From Akkermansiaceae bacterium (GTDB lineage Bacteria; Verrucomicrobiota; Verrucomicrobiia; Verrucomicrobiales; Akkermansiaceae), in assembly GCA_905182475.1 (NCBI GenBank), contig CAJJBR010000050.1:1-61295 (forward strand): a DNA stretch of 61,295 bases, in the 5' to 3' direction. Under the pieces are notes generated by a model that was given only the letters and a program-made list of their open reading frames with translations, did no database searches and was not told where the DNA came from. Positions 20,990 through 29,819 of this stretch are shown here, piece after piece; the first letter of the stretch is position 1; every line of letters starts with the position of its first letter. The translations under genes were made by a program, and so were the position numbers.

Positions 20990-21951
20990 GGTGCTGTTGT
21001 CGCTTGTTGTTCGTAAGGTTTCGGAGGCCACTGGAGCAGCGCTTTCACGGAATCGACAAATGGAGTGCCGCACGGTTCCTCAGGAGCCAGCACCCTCAGC
21101 CGGGAGGAGGTTTCACAGAAGGCGATTTGATTGAAACGCCCCAACAGCTCACCGTCGATTTCAACCGGCACTTCGCGATCCGCCTTCACAGTGAAGCATT
21201 CAGATTGAAAATAGCTCGTCGAGGCAGAGAGATTGATCCCACCCAAAGCGATGCCGCGCAATGAATCGAGAACCAGTCGGTATCCGGCTTCTTTAAAGAC
21301 AATCACGTCGAGTTTGGAGTCCAAGTTGTTCGCCTTGTGGAAAAGCTTGAACTGCCCCCCGTAGAGAGAGCCGTTTCCACAGAGCACGGCGACGCCCGTT
21401 TCCGTTCTACCCTCTGCGGTAGTGATCTCCATTTTTGGAGGTTTCTCACCGAGGACCTTCACCGCAGCCAAGAGGTAAGCGAGAGGTCCGAGCATCTTTT
21501 TGCTCTCCCATGTGGTTTCCTCGATCACCATTGCATCGAAGCCGACCCCGGCCATCTGAACGAAAGGAGCGCCGTTTGCAGAAAACAAATCTACCTCGCG
21601 GATCAGACCCTTCTCGATCACTTCGAGTGCTTTTGGAAGACTGTTTGCGGGAATTCCCAGCTCGCGTGCGAAGACGTTCATCGTCCCAGCCGGCATTATG
21701 CCAAGTGCGGTTCTGCTTCCTGCCAGACCCGAAACTACGGCGTTCAAAGTTCCGTCGCCACCTGCGGCAATAACCACAGGCTCGCCATCATCCGCAAATT
21801 TCTTGGCAAGATCTACAGCCTCCTGCCCCGTGTTCGTCGCATAGAGCGCGAAACGGTTTGCATGCGCCATCAGGAACTGCCGTGTCCGTCCACCTTTCTG
21901 GCTACGGGCACGTGGGTTAAATATTAGCGGGTATCGCCGGGGCAAGGCCAT
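20986..21951 (-). CDS. Diacylglycerol kinase-family lipid kinase
   Basis: The 321-residue protein belongs to the DAGK/YegS/BmrU fold. It shows FNPRARSQKG at the N-terminus, the nucleotide-binding GGDGTLNAVVSGL and PAGTMNVFARELGIP, and a C-terminal beta domain (VDLFSANGAPFVQMAGVGFDA, EIDGELLG). It likely phosphorylates diacylglycerol or a related lipid at the membrane. It overlaps the SanA-like gene by 4 bp, and maf ends 14 bp upstream, so a minus-strand operon is likely. Confidence 0.9.
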   Translation of the reverse strand: MALPRRYPLIFNPRARSQKGGRTRQFLMAHANRFALYATNTGQEAVDLAKKFADDGEPVVIAAGGDGTLNAVVSGLAGSRTALGIMPAGTMNVFARELGIPANSLPKALEVIEKGLIREVDLFSANGAPFVQMAGVGFDAMVIEETTWESKKMLGPLAYLLAAVKVLGEKPPKMEITTAEGRTETGVAVLCGNGSLYGGQFKLFHKANNLDSKLDVIVFKEAGYRLVLDSLRGIALGGINLSASTSYFQSECFTVKADREVPVEIDGELLGRFNQIAFCETSSRLRVLAPEEPCGTPFVDSVKALLQWPPKPYEQQATTAP

Positions 21952-21965
21952 GGGTAATTGTTCGC

Positions 21966-22541
21966 CTATCTTGCGCCAATGAGCAACCCGATTTCCTTTA
22001 GTGCGGCACCCAGTTTCCCCAAGGGTAAACCCATTACATTGTCGAAGGCTCCTTCGATTCGCTCAACAATCATCTCTCCATGATCCTGAATTCCATATGC
22101 CCCCGCCTTGTCCAGTGGACTGGTTTTTTCTAAATACTCAGAAATCGTTGCCTCATCCAGCTCCCGGAAATGGACATCTGTCACATCATGGAGAGCGATC
22201 ACCCTATCGCCCGGCCCGGCAATACACACCCCGGTGCAGACTTGGTGTTTCCTTCCAGAAAGCCTTCGCAGCATTCCGAAAGCTTCCTCAGCGCTCTTTG
22301 GTTTCCCCAACGGTTCCCCGTCAATAAAGACCAAAGTATCCGCCCCGATGACGGCACAATCCGGGTAATTCGGAGCAACCGCGGATGCTTTAAGCCGCGC
22401 GTTTTCTTCGCACAAGCCTCCAATACCAAGGGACGGCTCATGAATTTCCTCAGCAGTAGAGACGACGACCGTGAAATCCACTCCTAGTTTACCTAGGAGT
22501 TCTTTCCGTCTTGGCGAACCAGAAGCGAGAATCACTTTCAT
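21966..22541 (-). CDS. maf: Maf-family nucleoside triphosphate pyrophosphatase
   Basis: The 191-residue protein starts ILASGSPRRKELLGKLGVDF and has VIGADTLVFIDGEPLGKP and GAYGIQDHGEMIVERIEGAFDNVMGLP split over the usual positions. Maf proteins hydrolyse dTTP, UTP or modified nucleotides and are linked to septum control. It overlaps the SMP-30 gene upstream by 4 bp, indicating translational coupling. Confidence 0.93.
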   Translation of the reverse strand: MKVILASGSPRRKELLGKLGVDFTVVVSTAEEIHEPSLGIGGLCEENARLKASAVAPNYPDCAVIGADTLVFIDGEPLGKPKSAEEAFGMLRRLSGRKHQVCTGVCIAGPGDRVIALHDVTDVHFRELDEATISEYLEKTSPLDKAGAYGIQDHGEMIVERIEGAFDNVMGLPLGKLGAALKEIGLLIGAR

Positions 22542-23389
22542 CCTCCGAAGGCGTTAGCAGCCACTCCTTTGACGCCCAGTCCCTTGATGCAAAAAAGACG
22601 TCCGGCATCCTCTTCCTTCTCGGATTTGTGCAGTCCGGTCGTCACGTAGAGATCAGCAAGATCCGACCCACCGAAAGCACAAGCTGTTGTTTCCAAGCAT
22701 GGAAGATCTACCTGGCGAAGCTCTTTTCCACTGCACGGATCGAAACAAACCACGCATGCGCCATGGCAGAAGGCGACCCAGATATTCCCATCCGAATCAA
22801 TCGTCATCCCATCGGGGGAGGACTCGCGACTGGCGGTGGAAACGACTGACCGTTGGTTGGAGAGAATTCCGTCCGAGTAATCGAAGGCCAGCACCTCTTT
22901 GCGTGGCGTATCGATGTAATACAACGTTTTGCCATCCACCGTCCAAACGATGCCGTTGGAATTCGTGACTGGTCCGTATGCTTCGTGAACGCTGAGATCC
23001 GGATCGAGTCGATAGAGTTTTGCATCACCAGTTTTCTTTACTGTGCTGATCGTCCCGGCAAAAAGTCGTCCATCTGGGGAGCATTTGCCATCGTTGAAAC
23101 GGTTATCCGCTTTATTTGGTTCCGGATCGGCAATCGGAGCGATACCTCCCGTTTTTTCATCCAGGAAAAACATCCCGTCGTCCCCCGCAAACACAAGACC
23201 ACCTTCGGAACGAGGCACCACTGTGCCAACACGTTGTCCTACTTCCCAGGAAAGTTCCTCCCCAGTCGCGGGATTGAAACGGTGAACTTTATGCCCCTCC
23301 GTATCCACGTAATAAAGCGAATCATTCCACCACACCGGACCCTCGCCCCACTTCGATTTCACGCTTCCAACAACTTCGATACTGATCAT
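22538..23389 (-). CDS. SMP-30/gluconolactonase-like protein
   Basis: This 283-residue six-bladed propeller has the metal and active-site elements KWGEGPVWWNDSLYYVDTEG, RFNDGKCSPDGRLFAGT, TNSNGIVWTVDGKTLYYIDT and SPDGMTIDSDGNIWVAFCHG. Family members hydrolyse sugar lactones with a divalent metal. There is no signal peptide, so it is cytoplasmic. The coupling to maf is probably about expression rather than shared function. Confidence 0.9.
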   Translation of the reverse strand: MISIEVVGSVKSKWGEGPVWWNDSLYYVDTEGHKVHRFNPATGEELSWEVGQRVGTVVPRSEGGLVFAGDDGMFFLDEKTGGIAPIADPEPNKADNRFNDGKCSPDGRLFAGTISTVKKTGDAKLYRLDPDLSVHEAYGPVTNSNGIVWTVDGKTLYYIDTPRKEVLAFDYSDGILSNQRSVVSTASRESSPDGMTIDSDGNIWVAFCHGACVVCFDPCSGKELRQVDLPCLETTACAFGGSDLADLYVTTGLHKSEKEEDAGRLFCIKGLGVKGVAANAFGG

Positions 23390-23442
23390 GCGCGATTATT
23401 TCCCTACACCGAGAACTGACAACTGAAAAACCAGCCAGTTTC

Positions 23443-25107
23443 TCACACATACATCTTCTCGTAATATTCCGCCGCCATGCGGTCAGATTCGTAAAATGGG
23501 ACAACGTCGTTCATGGACCTCATCACGACCTTGTTCCAGCCCTTTGGTTTATCGTAGTAGAGCGGCAGGATCTCTTCTTTGAGCTTCTTGTAAAAGCCGA
23601 GTATGTCGTGCTGGTCTCGTTCTTCCGGGCTAATGTGCGGATCGGGTGACGGGATGATGAAGCTGTTTTTTCCGTCTTTTGCGAACTCGCAGATCCAGCC
23701 GTCGTAGGTGGAGAAATTCACGGAACCGTTCATGGCAGCGGTCATGCCGGATGTTCCTGAAGCTTCGCGGGTTACAACCGGATTGTTCAGCCACAGATCC
23801 GATCCATTTTTCAGGAAACGGGAAAGTTCGAGTTCATACCCAGTAAGGACTGTCGCGTTCGGATATCCTTTTGTTAGGCGGATGAGTCCGTCAAAGGTAT
23901 CGATGGCTGAATAATCGAACGGGTAAGGCTTACCCGCCCAGATAATCTGTACTGGATAGTCGTTATTATTTAGCATTTCACGGAACATCCGGATATCTCT
24001 CGCAATGAGATCCGGGCGCTTATATCCGGCGAAACGGCGTGCCCACACGATCGTCAAGACGCCGGGCTCGAAGAGCTTTCCCGTCTGATCCGCTACGACT
24101 CGAAAGAGGCGTTCCTTTAGCTCGCGTTTGCGATGGCAGAGTATTTCCACGTCTTTCTCGATGCGGGCATTTTCCATGCCGTGGTCGCACCAGTATTTTT
24201 TGTTCTGGGCGTTGGTGATGTGGGTGATCTCGCAGATGTCATGCTCGCCCTTCCACATCTGGCGGGCAACCTCACCATGGAGCTTAGAAACGCCGTTAGC
24301 TTTTTTCGCGAGGCGGAGGGCGGCGAGGGAATGATTGAAGACATCGCCTTCGATCCCGGTAATTTTCCGCACTTCATCTTCTGGGATACCACTGAAAAAG
24401 GTGAAATCCTGGAGGAGTCTAAAATCGTGTTTTTCGTTTCCAGCCTCCTCGGGAGTGTGGGTGGTGAAAACCAAGCGCTTGTGAACCTCTTCCTCGCTGT
24501 TGTGCTTTTTATAAAGATGGAATGCTGCGGAAAGGCCGTGGGCTTCGTTGAGGTGCCAGATTTCAGGATCGACCCCCAGTTCGTCGAGCAACTTCGCGCC
24601 GCCCACGCCGAGGACGATATATTGGGCAATCCTCCGTAGCGGGTCGTTGTCGTAGAGCCGGTGTGTGATCGCACGCGAGAGCTCGTCGTTTTCCTCAATA
24701 TCGGTGGTGAGGAAAAACATCGGGACGGTCCCGAAGACATCGCCCGGCAAATACATCACCTTCACCCAAACCGGATGGCCATGAACGGAAATCGTGTAGC
24801 GAATACCCGTGTCCTGGAGGAAAGAGTAAGCCTTTTTCCGGAACTGAACGGCAAGCTCCCCGTCCTCACCGCGCACCTGATTGTAGTAACAGTAAGTCCA
24901 GAGAATGCCGATTCCGGCGAGGTTCTGCTTCAGATCCGAGGCGGAACGCATGTGGGATCCTGCGAGGAAACCGAGGCCGCCGGAGTAAATTTTGAAACTC
25001 TGGTCGATGGCAAACTCGCAGGAAAAATAGACCGCACTCTTAGAAAATTTCGGGTCAATTTCATAATGGTGGCTGAAGGGCGCGGGAAGAAATGATTTTG
25101 CGGGCAT
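23443..25107 (-). CDS. Glycogen/alpha-glucan phosphorylase homologue (GT35), PLP lysine replaced
   Basis: The 554-residue protein is a short GT35 phosphorylase. It shows VYFSCEFAIDQSFKIYSGGLG, the VFTTHTPEEAGNEKHDF loop, TIVWARRFAGYKRPDL, and the C-terminal PVVTREASGTSGMTAAMNGS. In active phosphorylases the motif is GTSGMK or GTGNMK, the Lys carrying pyridoxal phosphate. Here the codon is ACC (Thr). The remaining core is well kept, so this may be a subfamily with altered chemistry rather than a decaying gene. Standard glycogen phosphorolysis is doubtful. Confidence 0.85.
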   Translation of the reverse strand: MPAKSFLPAPFSHHYEIDPKFSKSAVYFSCEFAIDQSFKIYSGGLGFLAGSHMRSASDLKQNLAGIGILWTYCYYNQVRGEDGELAVQFRKKAYSFLQDTGIRYTISVHGHPVWVKVMYLPGDVFGTVPMFFLTTDIEENDELSRAITHRLYDNDPLRRIAQYIVLGVGGAKLLDELGVDPEIWHLNEAHGLSAAFHLYKKHNSEEEVHKRLVFTTHTPEEAGNEKHDFRLLQDFTFFSGIPEDEVRKITGIEGDVFNHSLAALRLAKKANGVSKLHGEVARQMWKGEHDICEITHITNAQNKKYWCDHGMENARIEKDVEILCHRKRELKERLFRVVADQTGKLFEPGVLTIVWARRFAGYKRPDLIARDIRMFREMLNNNDYPVQIIWAGKPYPFDYSAIDTFDGLIRLTKGYPNATVLTGYELELSRFLKNGSDLWLNNPVVTREASGTSGMTAAMNGSVNFSTYDGWICEFAKDGKNSFIIPSPDPHISPEERDQHDILGFYKKLKEEILPLYYDKPKGWNKVVMRSMNDVVPFYESDRMAAEYYEKMYV

Positions 25108-25190
25108 GACTGTGGGATGCGGATACGGGGAAAAACCTAGAGAGAGCTACGGCTCTCCCCGGGTTTTAAATGCGATTCCCATACCAACTT

Positions 25191-26381
25191 TTAGGAAAGT
25201 GATGGCACGCCCACAGATGTGTCGGTTTCGACACGATAATCGACACCGTCGAACCCAAAGCCGAACAGCTTCAGGAACGCAGCCTGATATCCTGCGAAGT
25301 CCGCAAGTTCATTGAGGTTCTCGGTGTCCACCTCGTCCCAACGTTTTCCGACGATACTCTGGATCTCAGGGGACATCTCCCAGTCATCGATACGGATCCG
25401 GCCAGCTTCGTCCGGGAGGGGCTGGTTGTTGTAGAGTCTTTCACGGAGGAGTCTATCCATCTGATGAATGGTATCCTCGTGGCTTCCAGCATCCTTCATG
25501 GCCTTGTAGAGGAGGGAAATGTAGAGAGGCACCACGGGAATCGCAGAGCTGGCTTGGGTGACAAGCGCTTTATTGACCGAAACCCACGCCTTTCCGGAAA
25601 TGGAAGCAAGCTTTTGATCGAGTGAGCGCTGGACTGTTTCCAAGTCCTCCTTCGCACGGCCAATGGTGCCATTTTTGTAAATCGGCCAAGTAACCTCAGG
25701 CCCGATGTATGAGTAGGAAACGGCCTGCACGCCCTCAGCAAGCACGCCGGCTTCCATCAGCGCATCCATCCACATTTCCCAATCTTCACCACCCATCACG
25801 GAGACGGTTTGGTCAATATCATCGCCTTCGGCAGGCTGAATCGTGATTTCGTCAACTGCTCCGTTGCCGGTATTCAGAGTCTTGTTTGTGTAAACTTCGC
25901 CGATGGGCTTGAGGACGGATTTAAAAACATTTCCCGACTTCGGATCCGTCCGGCGAGGTGAGGCTAGACTGTAGATCACCAGATCGACCTGGCCGAGATC
26001 CTCTTTGATTGCGGCAATCACCTCGTGCTTCACCTCATCGGAAAAGGCGTCGCCATTGAACGAGCGCGCGTAAAGCCCAGCCGACTTCGCTTCTTTCTCG
26101 AACGCCACTGTATTATACCAACCAGCCGTAGCTGTCTTAGCCTCGGTGCCCGGTCTTTCGAAAAACACGCCGATGCTAGCGGCATCCGACCCAAAGGCAG
26201 CTGCGATACGGGAGGACAGCCCGTATCCAGTGGAAGAACCGATAACCAGAACCTTCTTCGGCCCGCCTTCGATGGTGCCTCTGCCTTTTACTACGGCAAT
26301 CTGCTCTTCGACGTGCTTGGCGCAGCCGTCTGGATGAGACGTAGTACAAATAAACCCGCGAATTTTCGGTGAAACGATCAT
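25191..26381 (-). CDS. fabV: Enoyl-ACP / trans-2-enoyl-CoA reductase FabV
   Basis: The 396-residue protein matches the FabV family: MIVSPKIRGFICTTSHPDGC, the NADH-binding VLVIGSSTGYGLSSRIAAAFG, VDLVIYSLASPRRTDP, and the Y-X8-K active site in YIGPEVTWPIYKNG. It performs the last reduction of fatty-acid elongation. I chose the ATG at 26381; the longer frame to 26423 adds an unconserved leader. FabV is generally resistant to triclosan. Confidence 0.95.
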   Translation of the reverse strand: MIVSPKIRGFICTTSHPDGCAKHVEEQIAVVKGRGTIEGGPKKVLVIGSSTGYGLSSRIAAAFGSDAASIGVFFERPGTEAKTATAGWYNTVAFEKEAKSAGLYARSFNGDAFSDEVKHEVIAAIKEDLGQVDLVIYSLASPRRTDPKSGNVFKSVLKPIGEVYTNKTLNTGNGAVDEITIQPAEGDDIDQTVSVMGGEDWEMWMDALMEAGVLAEGVQAVSYSYIGPEVTWPIYKNGTIGRAKEDLETVQRSLDQKLASISGKAWVSVNKALVTQASSAIPVVPLYISLLYKAMKDAGSHEDTIHQMDRLLRERLYNNQPLPDEAGRIRIDDWEMSPEIQSIVGKRWDEVDTENLNELADFAGYQAAFLKLFGFGFDGVDYRVETDTSVGVPSLS

Positions 26382-26508
26382 GATGCAAGAAACTATCTGC
26401 CAGCCACCGGCTAGCAACTCCAAAACGGCAGGAAGAAAGCACCATTCCCATCATTACAAAAATCCACTATTTGCCAGCCGCGATTCTGACTAGTGATCCT
26501 TATATCAA

Positions 26509-26719
26509 ATGAAAACCCTAATCCTGGCATTTGCTGCCCTCTCTATTTTTTCCGCATTTTCCCAGAAGGAAAATTATCAAATCCCTCCTGAAGCGATCCG
26601 CAAAGACGGGGTTCCCGTTGGTAAACTGATCAAGGCAAAATACTCCACTTCCAAAATCTTTCCCCGGCACGGAGAGCTACTATGCGGTCTGCATCCCTGC
26701 TCGAATCAAATCGAATTGA
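26509..26719 (+). pseudogene. Esterase (enterochelin esterase-like) N-terminal relic
   Basis: A signal peptide (MKTLILAFAALSIFSAFS) is followed by AIRKDGVPVGKLIKAKYSTSKIF in one frame. After a single-base change the next frame reads PGTESYYAVCIPARIKSN and stops. This is the opening of IroE/Fes-type alpha/beta hydrolases, cut off before any catalytic residue. It is frameshifted and 3'-truncated. Confidence 0.6.
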
Positions 26720-26764
26720 AAGACGCTAAGAATCATTTCTTTTTTGATCACGTTACGCAAAAAA

Positions 26765-27688
26765 ATGCGCCACGCTTTTCCCATGGGATTTCACATGGAG
26801 GAAGACTCCGTAGCCGATGGCACCATCGACAATCGGATCAAAGGCAGAACCGTTATACGCATCAATTTTACCGACCACACATCAAGCATCATCACCCTGC
26901 AGGGTAATCCGTGCCGGGATCTCGCAGGCTCCCTCTGGTCATTCCGCAATCCCCACGCCCGCATGGACGAGCTTCCCGGAGAGCAGTGCTTCTTCATCCC
27001 GGCTCTCTGCGAAGGTTCCGTCGGTCACATCAGCCACACCAGGAAATGCAAGGTTCCCGTCCTCCATCCAGATGAACATTACGACCGCCTTTTCGATAAC
27101 GATAAGGAAGACCCGCCCACTAAAATCGCCCCTGTCCTAGATTTAGAATGGTTCAGCCAAAAATTCAAACAGGTAGAGATCGACTGCCAGCTGATCACAC
27201 TGGAACTAGTCGAAATGGCATGGAGCATGTCCCCTGAAGAAGCCGCCGCCGGGGAAGCGATCATCGAGCAAACTCGCGAGGGATTCCAATGCCTCGCCGA
27301 GGACAGCACGGAAGGTTTCTTCGAGGATATTGAACTCATCGACGAATGGCTGGAGGAAGACCCAGAGCCTCACGAACTCGAGGAACTCTGCATGATCATC
27401 GTTCAGGAATTCATCATCAACTCAGCCGATGGCTCCGATCAAAAACAAGAACTCCACGACAACCTCCTCAAACTCCAGGAACAAATCAACGGAACCTTCA
27501 TCCACCTCGACCACGACGGAAATTTCGAAAACATCCCAAAAACTATTTCCCTCCTAAAAACCGTCCTCCCCTTCATCGACCGAGCAGCCACCAGCGCAAA
27601 ATTCCTAGCAGAAACCACAGCCGAACACCTCCTCCACCTCCGAGAAGGAATCGTCAGCCTCCGCGAGGAACTGACCAGCTCCACATAG
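26765..27688 (+). CDS. Unidentified acidic helical protein
   Basis: About 307 residues from ATG 26765; ATGs at 26783 and 26795 are alternatives. The N-terminal 100 residues look like a compact beta-rich domain (RTVIRINFTDHTSSIITLQGNP, LAGSLWSFRNPHARMDELPG). The rest is Glu/Leu-rich and helical, including EDIELIDEWLEEDPEPHELE and a final heptad-like stretch. There is no signal peptide or membrane segment. I do not recognise the family. It directly follows a broken esterase. Confidence 0.6.
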   Translation: MRHAFPMGFHMEEDSVADGTIDNRIKGRTVIRINFTDHTSSIITLQGNPCRDLAGSLWSFRNPHARMDELPGEQCFFIPALCEGSVGHISHTRKCKVPVLHPDEHYDRLFDNDKEDPPTKIAPVLDLEWFSQKFKQVEIDCQLITLELVEMAWSMSPEEAAAGEAIIEQTREGFQCLAEDSTEGFFEDIELIDEWLEEDPEPHELEELCMIIVQEFIINSADGSDQKQELHDNLLKLQEQINGTFIHLDHDGNFENIPKTISLLKTVLPFIDRAATSAKFLAETTAEHLLHLREGIVSLREELTSST

Positions 27689-27698
27689 TAGCGGCAAA

Positions 27699-27725
27699 GT
27701 AGCGGTGACTTTCAGTCGCCATTAC
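27699..27725. repeat. Hairpin of the GACYTTCRGTCGCC family
   Basis: GTAGCGGTGACTTTCAGTCGCC followed by ATTAC folds into an imperfect stem-loop 10 bp after a gene end. It shares its core with hairpins at 11807 and 28088. Confidence 0.5.
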
Positions 27726-27795
27726 ATCAGCCCCCGGATGACACACTTATCCCTAAAGACTGAAACCCCACGAAAAAAAACATCCCAGCATCCCT

Positions 27796-27978
27796 TCAAA
27801 TCCCATCAGCGATTGATCCAGGTTTCACCCTCGCCCCAGGATAGTTGGCGAGGATCTGGCCTTTGAGCTTTTCGAGAGCCTCTACCTCCGTGCTGCCGAA
27901 GGTGGAGATGTCGTAGTCGAGGCACTGAACGACGAAATCCGAGTCCTCACGGTAGAGGGTATAATGGATCTTCCTCAT
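27796..27978 (-). CDS. HicB-like small protein
   Basis: The 60-residue protein (MRKIHYTLYREDSDFVVQCLDYDISTFG, broken here at residue 28) has the short beta-beta-beta-alpha shape of HicB-like/DUF1902 domains. These often form antitoxin folds. EVEALEKLKGQI is the helix. No HicA-like partner with a double-stranded-RNA-binding fold is adjacent, so it is an orphan. Confidence 0.6.
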   Translation of the reverse strand: MRKIHYTLYREDSDFVVQCLDYDISTFGSTEVEALEKLKGQILANYPGARVKPGSIADGI

Positions 27979-28087
27979 GAATAATCATTAGAAGTTTGGG
28001 GGACGAGTGGAAAGAAAGGTTTCTTGGCTTGGGATGAATGGGGGTGGCAGATGCTTCCTATCATGGGCGAGACGCTCACGATCCGTG

Positions 28088-28113
28088 GGACGGCGACCGA
28101 AGGTCACCACTAC
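28088..28113. repeat. Hairpin of the GACYTTCRGTCGCC family (minus orientation)
   Basis: CGGCGACCGAAGGTCACCAC is the reverse complement of the core seen at 11807 and 27699. It sits one base beyond the mrp stop codon. Confidence 0.5.
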
Positions 28114-28114
28114 G

Positions 28115-29143
28115 CTAAATCTCCAACCCGGCGACCATGGCGTGGAAGGCGGCGGAGACTTTGTTCTTCTTGGGATCGAGCAAAACCACAGGTGTTCCTT
28201 TATCCCCTCCCCGACCCGTTGGAATATCGATCGGAATTTGCGCGAGGAGCGGCACGTTCATGTCCTCGGCTTCGCGCACTCCGCCTTCTTCGCCGAAGAG
28301 GTAGTAGCGTTTTCCAGCATCGCACTCGAACCATGCCATATTCTCGATGAGTCCGAGAATAGGCACGTTCACTTTCGCAAACATCGCCACCGCTTTCCGG
28401 GCATCGATCAGTGCTACTTCCTGCGGTGTGGTAACGATCACCACCCCATCGACGGCAACGGTCTGAACGATGGTGAGCTGGATATCACCAGTTCCCGGAG
28501 GGAGATCCAGCACGAGAACGTCGAGTTCGCCCCATGCCACTTGGCGCAGGAACTGTTGAGTGTAGCGGGTAGCCATCGGCCCACGGACGATCACCGGTGA
28601 GTTATCCTCGAGCAGCAAGCCCATGGACATCAGCTTTATGCCGTGCGCCTCGATGGGGATGATCTCGTCTTGATCGTTGGCGTCCGGCCTCTCGTTGGTT
28701 CCGAACATCTGCGCTACGGACGGCCCGTATAGATCGCAATCGCAAAGGCCGACTTTCAGCCCACCCGCGGCGAGTGCCACGGCGACGTTTGCCGCCACGG
28801 TGGATTTCCCGACTCCGCCCTTTCCTGAAGCGACTGCAATGATTCGCTTCACTCCAGGAATAGACGATTTTCCCGTCGCCCCGCCGGCAGCCTCCGGGGC
28901 GTCCTTTACGTTGATGTCGATTTTCACCGTCCCCACCCCGTCCATGCCGTCAAGAACCGCATGGCAATCCTGGAAGATTTGCTGCGGCACCTTGGCGTCT
29001 TTGGTCGCAATTTCGATCTTCACAATCAGATCTCCTCCCTCAAATTCCACCGCTTTCACCAGTCCGAAGGATACGATATCCCTTGAAAAACCGGGATATT
29101 TCACCTGCTTCAGCGCCTCTTTGATCTGCTCAACGTTCGTCAT
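28115..29143 (-). CDS. mrp: Mrp/ApbC family iron-sulfur carrier ATPase
   Basis: The 342-residue protein has an N-terminal MIP18/DUF59 domain (VEQIKEALKQVKYPGFSRDI) and a P-loop domain with deviant Walker A SGKGGVGKST. DLYGPSVAQMFG and VLDLPPGTGDIQLT complete the nucleotide site. It should bind and transfer Fe-S clusters. The usual CxxC is CDAG here (WFECDAGKRYYLFG), leaving one Cys, a variant seen in some homologues. I chose ATG 29143; the upstream extension to 29272 is unconserved. Confidence 0.92.
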   Translation of the reverse strand: MTNVEQIKEALKQVKYPGFSRDIVSFGLVKAVEFEGGDLIVKIEIATKDAKVPQQIFQDCHAVLDGMDGVGTVKIDINVKDAPEAAGGATGKSSIPGVKRIIAVASGKGGVGKSTVAANVAVALAAGGLKVGLCDCDLYGPSVAQMFGTNERPDANDQDEIIPIEAHGIKLMSMGLLLEDNSPVIVRGPMATRYTQQFLRQVAWGELDVLVLDLPPGTGDIQLTIVQTVAVDGVVIVTTPQEVALIDARKAVAMFAKVNVPILGLIENMAWFECDAGKRYYLFGEEGGVREAEDMNVPLLAQIPIDIPTGRGGDKGTPVVLLDPKKNKVSAAFHAMVAGLEI

Positions 29144-29272
29144 TACGCGGCACACTTTCTCCCTTTTCCCCACCAACGCAACCCCCGACTGACTTGTAAA
29201 AATGGAGGAGAGTAACCACAATGGGAGCGCCGCGGACATGGGGGAACTGTAATTCTTTGATATTTCCCTCAA

Positions 29273-29312
29273 ATGGACGCGGATGGACGCGGATGGACGC
29301 GGATGGACGCGG
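29273..29312 (+). repeat. Four tandem copies of ATGGACGCGG
   Basis: Four perfect 10-bp units lie end to end. Read on the other strand they give CCGCGTCCAT, part of the dispersed 'CCGTGTTCATCCGCG' phrase seen at 29391, 35573 and 42561. Apart from repeats, 29144-29819 holds no gene. Confidence 0.8.
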
Positions 29313-29443
29313 ATTTCTTAAAGAATGTAGAGAATATGGTTTCGTAAGACGGTTACTTTGAATTTATTTCATAGCTTCCAAGGCACCTCCTGTTCCATCC
29401 GTGTTCATCCGCGTAATCTGTGGTTTGAATCTCCCTCTTACCC

Positions 29444-29746
29444 GAATGGCACTGTTTTAAGCGACCCGTCGGCGATTACTGCCGGAATTTGCGGATGGGA
29501 AAACCGAGTATGTGATTCCAGTTATTCCACAAGAGATGGGAACCACGAATCCGACGAATCTAACGACTCAAGACGCTGCTCGTCCAATTTCCGTGTATTC
29601 CGTGGTTCATATTCTTCTCTTTATTCGTAGGATTCGTTAGATTCGTGGTTCCTTCCTCTTTTTGTATCTGGCAGTTCTATGGCACGAGTTCACCATCAGT
29701 AGGCACCAGAGAAGCCCCCGATCATTGGCTTAAAACAGTGCCATTC
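29444..29746. mobile_element. 303-bp MITE-like element with 19-bp inverted ends
   Basis: GAATGGCACTGTTTTAAGC at 29444-29462 is a perfect reverse complement of 29728-29746. The perfect direct repeat CCCTCTTACCC (11 bp) lies immediately outside on both sides (29433-29443, 29747-29757), as a target duplication would. Inside is a second inverted pair (29539-29566 and 29625-29652, GGAACCACGAAT type). There is no coding capacity, so it is non-autonomous; the transposase family is unknown. Confidence 0.75.
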
Positions 29747-29819
29747 CCCTCTTACCCATTTATCATAGGCGGAAATTTGGAATTTCCCGACCGGTGATTT
29801 CAACCTAGCCTCTCGCACC

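Noticed and set aside
29273..29312. CRISPR-like direct repeats
   Set aside because: The four 10-bp units are contiguous, with no spacers. It is a simple tandem repeat.
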